Of a stretch of DNA of 52,933 nucleotides, positions 8,672 through 18,233 are shown in pieces. A program made the position numbers and the translations under genes. Source of the stretch: an uncultured Sinobacteraceae bacterium (GTDB lineage: Bacteria; Pseudomonadota; Gammaproteobacteria; Steroidobacterales; Steroidobacteraceae); contig CALEKY010000168.1 in assembly GCA_937902995.1 (NCBI GenBank), positions 1 through 52,933 of the forward strand, read 5' to 3'. The notes beneath the pieces are model-generated. The model did no database searches, was not told the DNA's origin, and worked only from the letters and a program-made list of their open reading frames with translations. How positions within the stretch are numbered: the stretch's first letter is position 1; each line of letters begins with the position of its first letter.

Positions 8672-9769
8672 CTACTCCCAGAAGACCCGATACTTGTTGT
8701 CTACGACCGCGTCCCTGACATCGTCCTCTTCGACCGGCCGTTTGAACACGAGGCCGCTGCCGAAGACGATGTGATAGACGGTGCCGACCAGTAGCCACAA
8801 CACGAACAGCCAACCATCGCTGATCCCGTACACGTAACCCCCCACTCCGATACTTGCGAAAACCGCGGAGCAGAAGAAAACGAGCTGAGCGACCTTCCGA
8901 GAGGAATACCCGAAACGCTTCAACAGATGGTGCAAGTGCTCCGAATCGCCATGGAACGGCGACTGCCCTTGCATGACGCGCCGAATCATGCTGCTGAACA
9001 GGTCGTAAATCGGCAAGGCAAAAATCCAGAGAATCACAGTAGGGCTAATCGCGCGCACCGGCTCCTGCGAGATCTCGATGCTCACCCAAGCGAAGGTGAA
9101 TCCGAGCATCGTGCTCCCGGCATCCCCCATGAAGGCCCGTACGGTTCGAGTACGACGCGACGGCCAGTTGAACAACAGGAACCCGATGATCGACCCGGCA
9201 AGCCCCAACAGGAACGGAAGATGGGACGAAGCGCCACCCACGACGCAGGCCATCGACAGGAAGACGAGCGCGACCAACGCCTGAATACCGGCCACACCAT
9301 CGCTCCCGTCGAACATGTTGAAAGCATTGATGGCAGTTAGAACGATCAGGATCGTGAAAGGAACCGCGAACCAGCCCAACTCCACCAACCCGCCAAAGAA
9401 CACGTGCCCGAGGTCGTGCGTGTACACGTCAGCTCCTGCAACCATCAGCAACGTCGCGCAGATCTGCGCGAGGAAACGCACGGACGGCGGCAGGTCGTAT
9501 CGATCGTCCAGGGCACCGACGAGCACGAGCACGACGACCCCGGCCAGAAAGAACGGAAACCCGGCGATCGAGCTATAGCTGTAGAGCGAACCGACCAACA
9601 GGCCTCCAGTCATGGCAAGGCCGCCAATGACCGGCACTTCACCTGTATGCATCTTGCGACCGCCGGGACGATCGATCAGTCCGATTCCCGGAGCGATCGG
9701 CCGAAGTGCAAACATGAACAAAATAGTTACGAGAAGAGGTAACCCAAAATAAATGACGGTCCGCGCCAT
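8672..9769 (-). CDS. wecA: undecaprenyl-phosphate sugar-1-P transferase (WecA/MraY family)
   Basis: Polytopic inner-membrane enzyme that moves a sugar-1-phosphate (GlcNAc-1-P in WecA itself) from its UDP donor to undecaprenyl phosphate, starting a lipid-linked repeat unit. The 365-residue protein has about ten hydrophobic segments and the family motifs: GLIDRPGGRKMH, DDRYDLPP, NAFNMFDGSDGVAG, FMGDAGSTMLGF and the HLHHLLKRFG histidine loop. ATG 9769 has GGAAGGG upstream; the frame opens 13 codons earlier without support. This is one of two initiators in the window (the other at 27.5 kb). The acceptor chemistry is secure, the exact sugar is not. Confidence 0.88.
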   Translation of the reverse strand: MARTVIYFGLPLLVTILFMFALRPIAPGIGLIDRPGGRKMHTGEVPVIGGLAMTGGLLVGSLYSYSSIAGFPFFLAGVVVLVLVGALDDRYDLPPSVRFLAQICATLLMVAGADVYTHDLGHVFFGGLVELGWFAVPFTILIVLTAINAFNMFDGSDGVAGIQALVALVFLSMACVVGGASSHLPFLLGLAGSIIGFLLFNWPSRRTRTVRAFMGDAGSTMLGFTFAWVSIEISQEPVRAISPTVILWIFALPIYDLFSSMIRRVMQGQSPFHGDSEHLHHLLKRFGYSSRKVAQLVFFCSAVFASIGVGGYVYGISDGWLFVLWLLVGTVYHIVFGSGLVFKRPVEEDDVRDAVVDNKYRVFWE

Positions 9770-9850
9770 GGTCCCTTCCAAATTTTCGCATCCATGGGAT
9801 TGTTCCAATGAATTCTTATCGTGATCGCAGAACTCTGTTCTTTGGTTGTC

Positions 9851-9885
9851 CGCTCACTATGCCTGCATTTGGCAATGCGTGAGCG
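9851..9885. promoter_or_regulatory. nested inverted repeat upstream of wecA
   Basis: CGCTCAC (9851-9857) pairs with GTGAGCG (9879-9885), and inside it GCATT (9865-9869) pairs with AATGC (9874-9878) around TGGC. It lies about 80 bp before the wecA start and could be an operator or a leader hairpin. The rest of the 388-bp gap 9770-10157 is rather AT-rich around 9897-9960 and shows no gene I can support. Confidence 0.3.
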
Positions 9886-10157
9886 AACGGCGCGCAATAT
9901 ACATTACAGCCTTCGGACCGGTGTAACTGTTTCGTCAATAGATGTTGCAACAATGTACAGCCATCTGTTGGGGAACGCCGACAATTAAGAGCGTCGCCTT
10001 CTTCACAAAGAAAGGGAAGCGAGCACGCGATGCCATCGTCCTTGGACGCTCTAGGCAATGAGCCGTGCTGCAGAGCTAGACGATTGAGTCTCCCGGCACG
10101 CAGAGGTGCGATTCAGCACCGATGTCGTCGCTGCGACAGATGTCGGCAGCTGGGCAT

Positions 10158-11201
10158 TTAGGACGGATCAAGATTCCACGGCAGCTGCATTCCCGGCTCG
10201 AGAGTCGGACCGGCGTTGAAGATCTCTTGCGCTACTTTTCGGTAGCCTTCGAGAGCCGACGGATTTCGCACGAGCTCGACAGCTTTCGCAAAGATGTCAT
10301 CGATGGAGGCTTCGCGTCGAAAGACCAGATTGGATAACGGGCCTCGCATGTAGACATTGACGCCACCCGAGTCTCGACAGACCGGCACACAGCCGGCACC
10401 CATCGCCTCGAGCGGGGGCAGACCAAATCCTTCGTGGTCGCTCAGGTGAACGAAGCATTTCGCGCGCGCATAGATATCGCGCATCTCGCTGACAGTAGGC
10501 CGCAACGCGACGAATGCCACCTGATCCCGAAACTCGGCGACGATGTCGTCCTCCGTCGAAATAACCGCAGCCTTCATATCGCCAGCTTCATGAACCTTCT
10601 GTAAGAACGATCGATAGAGATCCAATCGCTTCAACCCACCCTTGCGAACCACCATGACAAAGTCGAGATCGCGCGGCCCGGAAGTCTCCGCAGCGAACGC
10701 CCTATCCGCCCAGATGGCTGCGTCGAAGTGCACGTGAACACCCTCGCGCCGAAGCGCGGATGTCAGATAGGAGTTCGCGGAAATTACCGTCCCACGGCGG
10801 TACAAGGCGATGATGAAAGCTCGCAGAATCGGAGCGACGATCCGATTGACGAACTTCCATTCCAGCCCCTGAACGAAGAACACGCGCCGGTTTCGCGGCA
10901 CGAGAATGGACAGCGGCAACGTCGCGTAATGCGTGAATACATACCTCGCGGGACTGTCCCGCCTGACGAATCGCCAGAATCGCGCGAAGAGGACGAATAG
11001 CTGTGCGAAGGCGGCTTCCGGCCGGGTAGTCCACTGCGAAAGCGACTGGACTTCGAGCGTCGGCGTAACCGGATGCGGACTGCGCCACAGCGAGATGATG
11101 CTCACCTCAGACCCGGTGAGCTTGAGTCGTCCGCCGAGGCGCATGACCTCGAGTATGCCGCCGCTCAGCTTCAGGGAAGGGACTACGAGACGCCACGTCA
11201 T
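10158..11201 (-). CDS. glycosyltransferase, GT4 family
   Basis: A 347-residue GT-B glycosyltransferase, presumably adding a sugar from a nucleotide donor to the lipid-linked unit at the inner face of the membrane. The C-terminal half shows the retaining GT4 signature: HLSDHEGFGLPPLEAMGAG (EX7E pattern, near residue 255) followed by VPVCRDSGGVN. The N-terminal acceptor domain starts MTWRLVVPSLKLSGG with the glycine-rich loop. It is separated from wecA by 388 bp and from the GT2 gene upstream by 138 bp, same strand. Donor and linkage cannot be told from sequence. Confidence 0.82.
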   Translation of the reverse strand: MTWRLVVPSLKLSGGILEVMRLGGRLKLTGSEVSIISLWRSPHPVTPTLEVQSLSQWTTRPEAAFAQLFVLFARFWRFVRRDSPARYVFTHYATLPLSILVPRNRRVFFVQGLEWKFVNRIVAPILRAFIIALYRRGTVISANSYLTSALRREGVHVHFDAAIWADRAFAAETSGPRDLDFVMVVRKGGLKRLDLYRSFLQKVHEAGDMKAAVISTEDDIVAEFRDQVAFVALRPTVSEMRDIYARAKCFVHLSDHEGFGLPPLEAMGAGCVPVCRDSGGVNVYMRGPLSNLVFRREASIDDIFAKAVELVRNPSALEGYRKVAQEIFNAGPTLEPGMQLPWNLDPS

Positions 11202-11339
11202 ACGAGCGAACGACCGAACAACCGAGGCAGTTGTGCTTCTTGCATTCTTCAGGCGTCCCCCTTGCTAAGTCGCCTTACTGGCGATGCTCTAGCAGGCCAG
11301 GAGTTCCGGCCGATAAAGCAACGCACCCTCGCAATCCCG

Positions 11340-12056
11340 TCACAAGCCAGAAAAGTATCTAAGTACGCTGACCATGTGCCAGCGCAGATGCTTGGGATCC
11401 CGACGACTTGCGCGCTGCGCATCATGAACGATTGCGACCCGCGGCTCGATCATAACGTCCAGGCCGGCGGCGGCAATCCTTCGACACAGATCGGCATCTT
11501 CCAGGTACATGTAGAAACGCTCGTCGAAACCGCCCAAATGCGCAAAGACTTCACGGCGAAGCAGCATGAACATCCCAGCACACCAGTCGACCTTGACTGG
11601 TTCGTTTCCATATTCGTAGTCCGGCGCGTGCTCCCCCCTCAACTTTCTCAGCAACATTCGTCGCAAGGTAGGGAACCGGCGCGCACTATCCTGGAGTTTG
11701 CCGTCGGATGAATACACGGCAGGCGCAGCCAAACCGACATTTGGCCGTTCGACGAGCTCGAAAAGCGGCGAGAGACTTACGTTCACCAAGCGCACGTCCG
11801 GATTCACGATTGCGAACATCGCCCCTGTTGAGCACTTGAACGCCGCGTTGTGATTGGCTCCGAATCCTTTCGGACGTTCGTTGCGAATGACGCGCAAGGG
11901 CAAGTTCGCGTGCCGAACGACGAATGCCTCGTCTTCCGGCACATTTATCGTGAGCAGAACTTCGTAGGAAGGAAGCGTCAGACGGCGCAAGTCGCCGAGA
12001 AGCTTTTCGACCAACGCGCCTTGTCCATGGCTGACGATAGAAATGCTCAGTTGCAC
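11340..12056 (-). CDS. glycosyltransferase, GT2 family (rhamnosyltransferase-like)
   Basis: A 238-residue GT-A enzyme beginning SISIVSHGQGALVEKLLGDL, with GFGANHNAAF and the NPDV form of the DXD metal site near residue 90, and the typical second half GGFDERFYMYLEDADLCRRI with the general-base region. This pattern is that of the WbbL-like group that often transfers rhamnose, but no dTDP-rhamnose genes are in this window, so the donor is open. It is short because it lacks any C-terminal extension. A 213-bp divergent region separates it from the plus-strand epsG-like gene. Confidence 0.82.
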   Translation of the reverse strand: MQLSISIVSHGQGALVEKLLGDLRRLTLPSYEVLLTINVPEDEAFVVRHANLPLRVIRNERPKGFGANHNAAFKCSTGAMFAIVNPDVRLVNVSLSPLFELVERPNVGLAAPAVYSSDGKLQDSARRFPTLRRMLLRKLRGEHAPDYEYGNEPVKVDWCAGMFMLLRREVFAHLGGFDERFYMYLEDADLCRRIAAAGLDVMIEPRVAIVHDAQRASRRDPKHLRWHMVSVLRYFSGL

Positions 12057-12156
12057 GATGGATCAGCCATATGAATGGAAACACGACAACGGCGCACACG
12101 TGCGAGTTGCATGTCGTGCTTTGACGAGTTAGTGGCAGAAGTACATCTTTCTCACA

Positions 12157-12185
12157 GCTTTGCGCTATTCACACGATTGTATAAT
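12157..12185 (+). promoter_or_regulatory. candidate promoter for the epsG-like gene
   Basis: A perfect TATAAT (12180-12185) sits in the divergent region 12057-12269, preceded by a weak -35-like GCTTTG/CTTTGC around 12157-12163. The sequence is AT-rich only locally. Transcription would start about 75 bp before the plus-strand start codon. The reverse complement (TATTAT) could also serve the minus-strand GT2 gene. Confidence 0.4.
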
Positions 12186-12269
12186 ATCGATCCACCTTCG
12201 GAACGCCTCCCCCGCAATCGAGATGTGTAGTGTCGCCGGATCTCTTGACGAGACACTCGCTCGCTCCCG

Positions 12270-13376
12270 ATGCCGCTGCCTTCCCTACCGACTCGCAGCC
12301 GAGCTAATGCGGTTTCACCCGTGGACTTAGGCACTTCGATACGCGTCGCCGCTCGGTCTGCCGCAGGAGAATCCTTGCGGGGCCGACTGCCTGCTTGGGC
12401 GACAGCGCCACAGCATTGGCGTTGCTTCGACGCTCTCGTTTCAGTTGCGATCGCCGCCGCCATCGCAGCGCTCATCGTCGTTGCCGGACAAAAGGGCATC
12501 GGCGAATGGGTCGACGAGGCGAACTACGAAATCATGTTCGAGTCGATCGTCGACGATGGGTGGCTGGAGATACTGAGGACGAGACCCGACCCCCTCTACG
12601 GGCTGTTGTCGAAGCTTGCCATCGCCCTCGGCCTCTCCTTCTCCGGATTCGTGTTTGTCGTAGCCACCATCACGATCGCCATCAAACAAAGGGCACTTCG
12701 AGCAGCGACCTCCGACCCCACCGCTCTATTCGTGCTTTATCTGTCGTATGTCTTCTGGTTGCACGAATACACGCAGATCAGAGCAGCCCTGGCAATCGCG
12801 CTGGCTCTCCACGGAATCTATATAGCCAGAACTACCCGCCCCATCTGGTTCGTCGCGGGCGCTCTCATCCATGCCTCGGTCGCCGTCATCGGCGCAGGGT
12901 ATTACGCGCTCCGTTACCCTAAGCTTGGATTCGCTGCCGGGTGCTTGGGTGTGATCGCTCTGGCACTAGCCATCTATTTCGATTACTTCGATCCATTCTC
13001 GATCGACAGAATCAATATTTATGTGTCCCTGATCGACATGGACATCTTCAGCGAGATCAACCTGCTTGCGCCGATGCCGATTCTGCAGGGCTGCATTCTG
13101 CTCTGCTGCCTGGGACTCAGGCATCCGCTTCGGAGCACGGGTTTCATGGAGTACATGTTCAGCGGCGTGGGACTGGTCTCCTTCTACGCGCTCAGCTTCC
13201 TGCCGCCTGTCGCTTTCCGCTTCTACGAGCTCTTCCTACCATTCTTTCTCATCTTGCTGTCCCGAGTGTGGAAACGGACCCCGGTCTTGATGTTCTTGAC
13301 GACTCTGTATTTTGCGAGCGGACTGAAGACGACCTTTATCGGCGCCGGTTCGCTCCTATTCCCAGACGGAGGCTAA
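12270..13376 (+). CDS. EpsG-like polysaccharide polymerase/membrane protein
   Basis: A 368-residue inner-membrane protein of the EpsG type, a Wzy-like group thought to join repeat units. The cytoplasmic N-terminal ~45 residues are polar; then follow about eight to nine hydrophobic segments. The stretch DEANYEIMFESI and RPDPLYGLLSKLA matches the EpsG pattern of an early extracytoplasmic loop (a D..Y...F then D.L...), as does YVFWLHEYTQIRAALA near residue 170 with its HEYTQIR motif. Start at ATG 12270 is uncertain because no clear ribosome site is seen; GTG about 17 codons later is possible. It is the first gene of a two-gene plus-strand unit, the next gene starting at the base after its stop. 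Confidence 0.72.
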   Translation: MPLPSLPTRSRANAVSPVDLGTSIRVAARSAAGESLRGRLPAWATAPQHWRCFDALVSVAIAAAIAALIVVAGQKGIGEWVDEANYEIMFESIVDDGWLEILRTRPDPLYGLLSKLAIALGLSFSGFVFVVATITIAIKQRALRAATSDPTALFVLYLSYVFWLHEYTQIRAALAIALALHGIYIARTTRPIWFVAGALIHASVAVIGAGYYALRYPKLGFAAGCLGVIALALAIYFDYFDPFSIDRINIYVSLIDMDIFSEINLLAPMPILQGCILLCCLGLRHPLRSTGFMEYMFSGVGLVSFYALSFLPPVAFRFYELFLPFFLILLSRVWKRTPVLMFLTTLYFASGLKTTFIGAGSLLFPDGG

Positions 13377-14174
13377 GTGATCGGCCTGAATCTCTCGATT
13401 TGCGTCGTCTTGTACGGCTCTGTCGAGGTGTCGAAGAGATTTCACACCGAGCTTCTGGCGTCGCTCGAAGACTTCCAGGACTATGAAATCATCTACTACG
13501 ACAACTCACCTTCAGATCAACTGCGCACTTGGCTCGAGCCGAAAGCAGGAGAACCCGTCTCGTACACATGGGACCCTCGGAACCTCGGATTCGCGTACGC
13601 CAACAACGAGGCAATTCTGCGAGCCAAGTATCCGAAGATCCTGTTGTTGAATCCTGATGTCTTCGGCTTCTCTCCAGAAGTGTGGCTCGAGATCTCGCGC
13701 CGCGAGACAGCACAGCATGCTTGGTTCGTACGACTCTTGAACTCCGACGGCACGTTTCAGGATTGCGTCGGGGAACCGTCGAGCATCAGCAGAATATTTC
13801 GCAAGCGCCCTGATTACGCCTCGATGCAGACGGCATGCCCCGTGGGCATGGGCATCATGGCATTCATGCTGACCGAGAAGTCGGTCTTCGCACATGTCGG
13901 CTTGCTGGATTGCGATTACCCGCTATATGCCGAAGACATGGATTGGTGTCATCGCGCAAGAAAGAAAGGCATTCGCGTCATGTATGACCCGACAATCGCG
14001 CTCACGCACATCGGCGGCAGCTCTGCCAAAGACAGATGGCACGAAGTCGAATCACTCCGCAGGAAGTATCGTGCCGAGCGGATTTTCATCGACAAGCACT
14101 ATCGAGGGCTGCACGGCTTGATTATGCGCCTCCTGAACACCGTCAAGAGAACGCTCAAAGCTAGGCGCGCGTAG
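13377..14174 (+). CDS. glycosyltransferase, GT2 family
   Basis: A 265-residue GT-A enzyme: NLSICVVLYGSVEVSKRF start, YYDNSPSD donor loop, NLGFAYANNEAI, the NPDV metal site near residue 94, and YAEDMDWCHRARKKG in the acceptor half. The GTG start directly follows the epsG-like stop and has GGAGG at 6-nt spacing inside the upstream gene, so translation is coupled. Its 3' end overlaps the convergent wzz-like gene by 14 bp. It is similar in plan to the GT2 at 11.3 kb. Donor unknown. Confidence 0.82.
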   Translation: MIGLNLSICVVLYGSVEVSKRFHTELLASLEDFQDYEIIYYDNSPSDQLRTWLEPKAGEPVSYTWDPRNLGFAYANNEAILRAKYPKILLLNPDVFGFSPEVWLEISRRETAQHAWFVRLLNSDGTFQDCVGEPSSISRIFRKRPDYASMQTACPVGMGIMAFMLTEKSVFAHVGLLDCDYPLYAEDMDWCHRARKKGIRVMYDPTIALTHIGGSSAKDRWHEVESLRRKYRAERIFIDKHYRGLHGLIMRLLNTVKRTLKARRA

Positions 14175-15087
14175 GCTCTTCTTCGACTTTCTGAATCTCG
14201 GCTGCCGCCCGCCGAATTTCGAGGAGGGCCCCGAAGCCGAGGATCGAAACTACGCTAATAAACCCGCCGACGAACAACCCGGCCACGAGCAGGATCAATC
14301 GTCGCGGCGGCCACACGGGCCTGTCCGCATCTTGCGGTAGCGCTTTGTCAACGACTCGAAACGCATACTGCTCCGTCACATTGGCCAGCATGCGCTGTTT
14401 GACTTGTGTCTCGATCAAGCGGCCAATCGCCTGCCTTGTCGGAACAGTCTGAGTGGCCTCCAATTCATTCTCCAAGAACGCAATCGATTGATTTGCCTTC
14501 TCGATAGCGCGCGCCCGCATCTCGGCATTGAGACGACGAACCAGATCGTTTGCCCAAGCGGCCGCCGCTTCCCTATCGGTCCAACGGACGCTGACCGTAA
14601 CCAACCCCGTTTTCTTGTTTTGGCTCACCGAGCAAACTTTCGAGTGGAACAAGCGGTAGGCCTTGTAAAGGGTTGGCGCCTTCTTCTCATTCTTCCAGGT
14701 ACCCTTCTTTGGATCCCACCGTTTCGCAAACAGGACGGGCATCAAGTTGTTCTCGAGAATGAATCGCTCCGTAAACTCTCGAGACTGCAACACAGCAATC
14801 GCTTCTTGCGTCTCCATGTCGGCATTCCCGAACGCCAGCCCAGCAAAAGACGCAAGCCCCCCCAGCGATCCGAGCGCCGACCCCAGCACACCTGTCGAGC
14901 CACGTTCGGAACTGTTCGGCACGAGAACCGCCGTTCCGCTGTAAACGGGCGTTACAAATGCAGCGACAACCAAGAACAGGACTGCACCGGCAATAGCGCT
15001 GAGGACGACCCACCAGCGCTTCATCCAGAGTTTCATGAAGAGAAAATGCAGATTGCTGCTTGCCTCTTCAGTTCGTCCGGTATCCAT
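14161..15087 (-). CDS. Wzz-like chain-length/copolymerase protein, copy 1
   Basis: A 308-residue inner-membrane protein with one transmembrane helix near residues 25-49 and a second near 266-293, separated by a periplasmic domain with coiled-coil potential: the Wzz/polysaccharide co-polymerase plan. LGSALGSLGGLASFAGLAFG after the first helix is typical of the group, as is the PPRR element before the second helix. There is no C-terminal Walker kinase domain, so this is not a Wzc. Such proteins set polymer length and connect polymerisation to export. It lies directly downstream of the SLBB export gene, the same pair arrangement as at 44.1-47.8 kb. Confidence 0.85.
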   Translation of the reverse strand: MDTGRTEEASSNLHFLFMKLWMKRWWVVLSAIAGAVLFLVVAAFVTPVYSGTAVLVPNSSERGSTGVLGSALGSLGGLASFAGLAFGNADMETQEAIAVLQSREFTERFILENNLMPVLFAKRWDPKKGTWKNEKKAPTLYKAYRLFHSKVCSVSQNKKTGLVTVSVRWTDREAAAAWANDLVRRLNAEMRARAIEKANQSIAFLENELEATQTVPTRQAIGRLIETQVKQRMLANVTEQYAFRVVDKALPQDADRPVWPPRRLILLVAGLFVGGFISVVSILGFGALLEIRRAAAEIQKVEEEPTRA

Positions 15088-15185
15088 CTCTTTTACTCAA
15101 ATGTATCGACAAGCTGATGGCACAGTCGGGCTGCTGCCAAGCGAAGGCCGCGACAAACTCCTAAGTGCGGTACGCGTCACACTCG

Positions 15186-18008
15186 TCAGAACGAGTTGAC
15201 CGCTGCGACCGCGACAGCCAAGTTGTAGATGATCGTGGTCACCGCTGTCCAAAGCGGCAGCAGACGCATCCGCTCCGCATCGATTGGCACGACGATCGTG
15301 TCCCCCGGTTCGATTGGCGCACCGAGCGAGAACCAGCGATTGCCGCCGGCCACCACACTGCCGTCGGCACGCACTACGTAGACGCGGTTCTTGTCCGCAC
15401 GCTGCGTGAACCCGCCGCTCATGGCGATATAGTCGCTCTTGCCCAGTCCTGCCGCGTAAAGATGCGAGGTCGGACTCTGCACTTCGCCGATGACGGTCAC
15501 TTCCTGCGTAATGCGCGGAACGATCAAGCGATCGCCATCCTTGAGAACGATGTCTTCCTGCGAATCCGGCAAGGCAGCCAGAGTCTTCTCCAAGTCGATC
15601 ACGAGCCTTCCGACCGGCTCTGTTTCAGTGAGCTTCTGAAGGAGCTGCTGGCCGACCAGCAGCGCTTGCGCCGCATCCCCGCGAGCTTCCTGTGCGACCA
15701 TCAGAGAGACCTGCGCCAGATCCCTTTGGAGCCTTTGAGTAAGATCATGGATCAGTTCGCGCTCACGTCTCTTGAGCGATTCGCGCGTGAACACCGCACC
15801 CTTGATGAAACCGAACTCGGTAATGCCCCCGGCCCTGGCCACGACCGAGCGAAGCGTTTCGCCGCGTTGAATCGGATAGCGTCCGGGGAATCGGACTTCG
15901 CCTTCGATCGTCACGTACTCCTGTGCGCCCCAGAACGGCAGCTCTTTGATCACCAGGTAATCGTGTGGCTGCAGCTCCAGGTCATGAGCCGGATCGCCTT
16001 CCAAGGCCCTCGCCAAGTCGATTTCGATCAACTGTGTCTGACGTGCTTCGCCGCCATCGATCGCATTGCGCGTGAGCTCGGCTTTTCCTCCGTAGGCTGC
16101 CTCGTTGAGGCTGCCGCCGGCACGGATCAAATCCGATACGCGCATCCCAGGCTCGAGCGGATAATCCCCTGGTTCGTTGACCCGCCCACCGACGCTCACC
16201 TGCGCTGTGGGTGTATCGCGCGTCGACTGCAGCCGCAGCTCGCGCATCAGTGGCTCCAATAGTCGGCTTCGACCGGTCTCCCGATCGAACACGAAAATCC
16301 GATCGCGCGGCGCCAGAACAATGTCGTCAGGCCCGCCTCTGTTTGCCAACGCACGCTCGAGGTTTGTCGAGTGAAATTCGAGTTTGCGCGTGGGCGGCAC
16401 TTCACGACGGATCAGAATGTAGTTCTGGTCCGCCATGGGTTGTAATTCCTCGAGGCTACCGATGACGTCGGTGATCCGCAGGCCTGGTCGATATTGGAAC
16501 TTGCCGGGACGGAAGACATGACCTTCGAGAACGACCGCATCGTCGAGCGTCGGCCGAATCGTGGGAACGTGCAGAATGTCGCCGTCCTGAAGCGCAACTC
16601 CGGTGCCTGCACCCGTCAAGTCCAGATTGACGACGATCCGCTGGTTCTGAGGTCCGATTCGCTCGATGGTTGCCAGCCGCCCGTCAGCCTCAGCAGTCAG
16701 GCCTCCGGCCAGACGAACCAACTCCCCAGCTGTCGTCTCATTCTTCAGCTCGTACAGCGCCGGCCGACGAATTTCGCCCGAGATCCCGACCACTTTCCCC
16801 ACAGGCGGCACGAAAATAACGTCGCCTGAAATCAGTCTTTGATCCGCTCGGCTGTCTCCTCGCAGCAGGAGATCGTAGAGGTCGAATCGCGCGACCGTTT
16901 GGCCGTTGCGCTTCAACTCGATGTTGCGCAGCGACCCTATTTCTTTCACGCCGCCGCTCACGAAAAGGACGTTCGTGATCGTCGACAATCCGCTCACGGT
17001 GTATGAGCCCGGCTGCTGGACATCGCCGACGACGAGCACTTGGATCGATCTCAGCTCGCCCATCTGCACACTCGCTTCCGTGCCGATCAATTGCTCGCTC
17101 ACCCGCCGCTGAATGAGCGACCTGACCTCATCGAACCGCATCCCGCTCACGGGAATCGGTCCTAGTTCAGGGAAATTGATCCGCCCATCGCGTCGCACGA
17201 TGAGCGAGTACCGACCCTTTACCGCACCGATCAGTTGCACTTCGAGCGTATCCCCAGGACCAACGACATACTCGCTCGGTACTGGAATATCGGTCGCCGG
17301 CGCGAAGGTATCTGCGGGGGCATCGAACAAGTCGTGGCCGAACGGCTTCAGTGCCTGTGCTCCAATCGGCCTCACGGGCAGATAGGTCACGCGCACAATG
17401 AAATCAGCCAGCAAAGGTTCGGCCGCCAACCTCTGTCGTGCCTCCTCCGCGGTCAACCCCCCGAGCGGTATCGGCCCAAGCTCGGGGATCGTCAGAATGC
17501 CCCACTTGTCCAGCGTGAATGGATTGCGGCGCAGAATCCGCGTCCTCAAATCCTCGAGACGCTGAGTCTCCGCCCCACTGCGTTGAATACGCTCACGAGA
17601 TTGCTCGGCAGCAGCTGGCTGCGGAGCGGACGTAGCTCCGGGCGAGTCGTCTTGCCCCTTGAATTCTCGAATCTCCAGCGAAAGCAGCAACGTATCCAGA
17701 GGTTTCAAGCGCGGCTCGCCAGGCGACTCCTCGGCCCCTCGGGCGGATCGACGCTCGGCCCGAGCTCGCTGCGACTGACTCAAGGGTCGATCCTCTCGCC
17801 GATCTCCTTGCACCCGCGATCCGCCGCTCAGACCGAGCGACTCGAGGATTGCCTGTTGTTGCTCCGCCGACAGACTCTGAAAAACTTCAAGTTGCTCGGG
17901 AGTGGGTGTCTGGGCATGCGCCGACCCAGCGACAGCAAACCACGCCATTGCCCAGACGCACACGATCGCCCATCGCGCTGCGCAGCCGAGAACGCCAACT
18001 CTACGCAT
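15186..18008 (-). CDS. SLBB-domain polysaccharide export protein (Wza-like), copy 1
   Basis: A 940-residue outer-membrane/periplasmic export protein. A signal peptide (about residues 1-32, cleavage near AHAQ) lacks a lipobox cysteine. A conserved N-terminal motif TPTPEQLE with QQ further on is followed by a polar linker, then a poly-export domain entering at VVGPGDTLEVQL (about residue 250), and a long series of SLBB-type beta-grasp repeats, each marked by G(E/D)V..PG.Y patterns (VVGDVQQPGSYTV, EGHVFRPGKF, GGRVNEPGDYPL, EGEVRFPGRYPI, IGEVQSPTSHLY). It ends with a hydrophobic helix and AVNSF. It is much longer than E. coli Wza (about 380 residues) and resembles the second copy at 45.1 kb throughout. 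Its leader is one copy of a 92-bp repeat. Confidence 0.9.
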   Translation of the reverse strand: MRRVGVLGCAARWAIVCVWAMAWFAVAGSAHAQTPTPEQLEVFQSLSAEQQQAILESLGLSGGSRVQGDRREDRPLSQSQRARAERRSARGAEESPGEPRLKPLDTLLLSLEIREFKGQDDSPGATSAPQPAAAEQSRERIQRSGAETQRLEDLRTRILRRNPFTLDKWGILTIPELGPIPLGGLTAEEARQRLAAEPLLADFIVRVTYLPVRPIGAQALKPFGHDLFDAPADTFAPATDIPVPSEYVVGPGDTLEVQLIGAVKGRYSLIVRRDGRINFPELGPIPVSGMRFDEVRSLIQRRVSEQLIGTEASVQMGELRSIQVLVVGDVQQPGSYTVSGLSTITNVLFVSGGVKEIGSLRNIELKRNGQTVARFDLYDLLLRGDSRADQRLISGDVIFVPPVGKVVGISGEIRRPALYELKNETTAGELVRLAGGLTAEADGRLATIERIGPQNQRIVVNLDLTGAGTGVALQDGDILHVPTIRPTLDDAVVLEGHVFRPGKFQYRPGLRITDVIGSLEELQPMADQNYILIRREVPPTRKLEFHSTNLERALANRGGPDDIVLAPRDRIFVFDRETGRSRLLEPLMRELRLQSTRDTPTAQVSVGGRVNEPGDYPLEPGMRVSDLIRAGGSLNEAAYGGKAELTRNAIDGGEARQTQLIEIDLARALEGDPAHDLELQPHDYLVIKELPFWGAQEYVTIEGEVRFPGRYPIQRGETLRSVVARAGGITEFGFIKGAVFTRESLKRRERELIHDLTQRLQRDLAQVSLMVAQEARGDAAQALLVGQQLLQKLTETEPVGRLVIDLEKTLAALPDSQEDIVLKDGDRLIVPRITQEVTVIGEVQSPTSHLYAAGLGKSDYIAMSGGFTQRADKNRVYVVRADGSVVAGGNRWFSLGAPIEPGDTIVVPIDAERMRLLPLWTAVTTIIYNLAVAVAAVNSF

Positions 18009-18087
18009 CAGAAGCTCGCTTCTAGTTCCTTCAGGCCCGCAAAGGTGCCCGGAGTTTACACAGCGCTAGGCAGGGAATCGATTAATC
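17996..18087. repeat. 92-bp repeat, copy A (leader of SLBB gene 1)
   Basis: This 92-bp stretch covers the first codons and the 80 bp upstream of the SLBB gene (minus-strand ATG at 18008). It recurs at 20857-20948 in the same orientation with roughly 85% identity (9 mismatches and a few single-base gaps by my alignment). Shared blocks include GGGAATCGATTAATC, GTTTACACAGC and CTCTACGCATC. A small palindrome GGGCGAAATCGCCC (18090-18103) follows directly outside the repeat and is not in the other copy. It may carry the promoter/leader of the export operon. Confidence 0.85.
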
Positions 18088-18233
18088 TTGGGCGAAATCG
18101 CCCGCGACGACAGGCGCGACCAAATGTCGCAACTTTGCAGAAGCGCATCCGCGTGGACTGCTCTACTTCACCCCACATTTAGCGACCCGGGCGAGAGCGA
18201 CACCTTCCGCCCCGGACATTTCGAAACCCCCAG

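Noticed and set aside
8038..8718. 226-codon plus-strand frame across the gene-free stretch before ugd
   Set aside because: It runs through strong hairpins and the regulatory sites and gives a low-complexity Arg/Pro-rich product with no domain.
14326..14345. GCGGTAGCGC resembling the ops core
   Set aside because: It lies inside the wzz coding sequence in the wrong orientation relative to neighbouring transcription.
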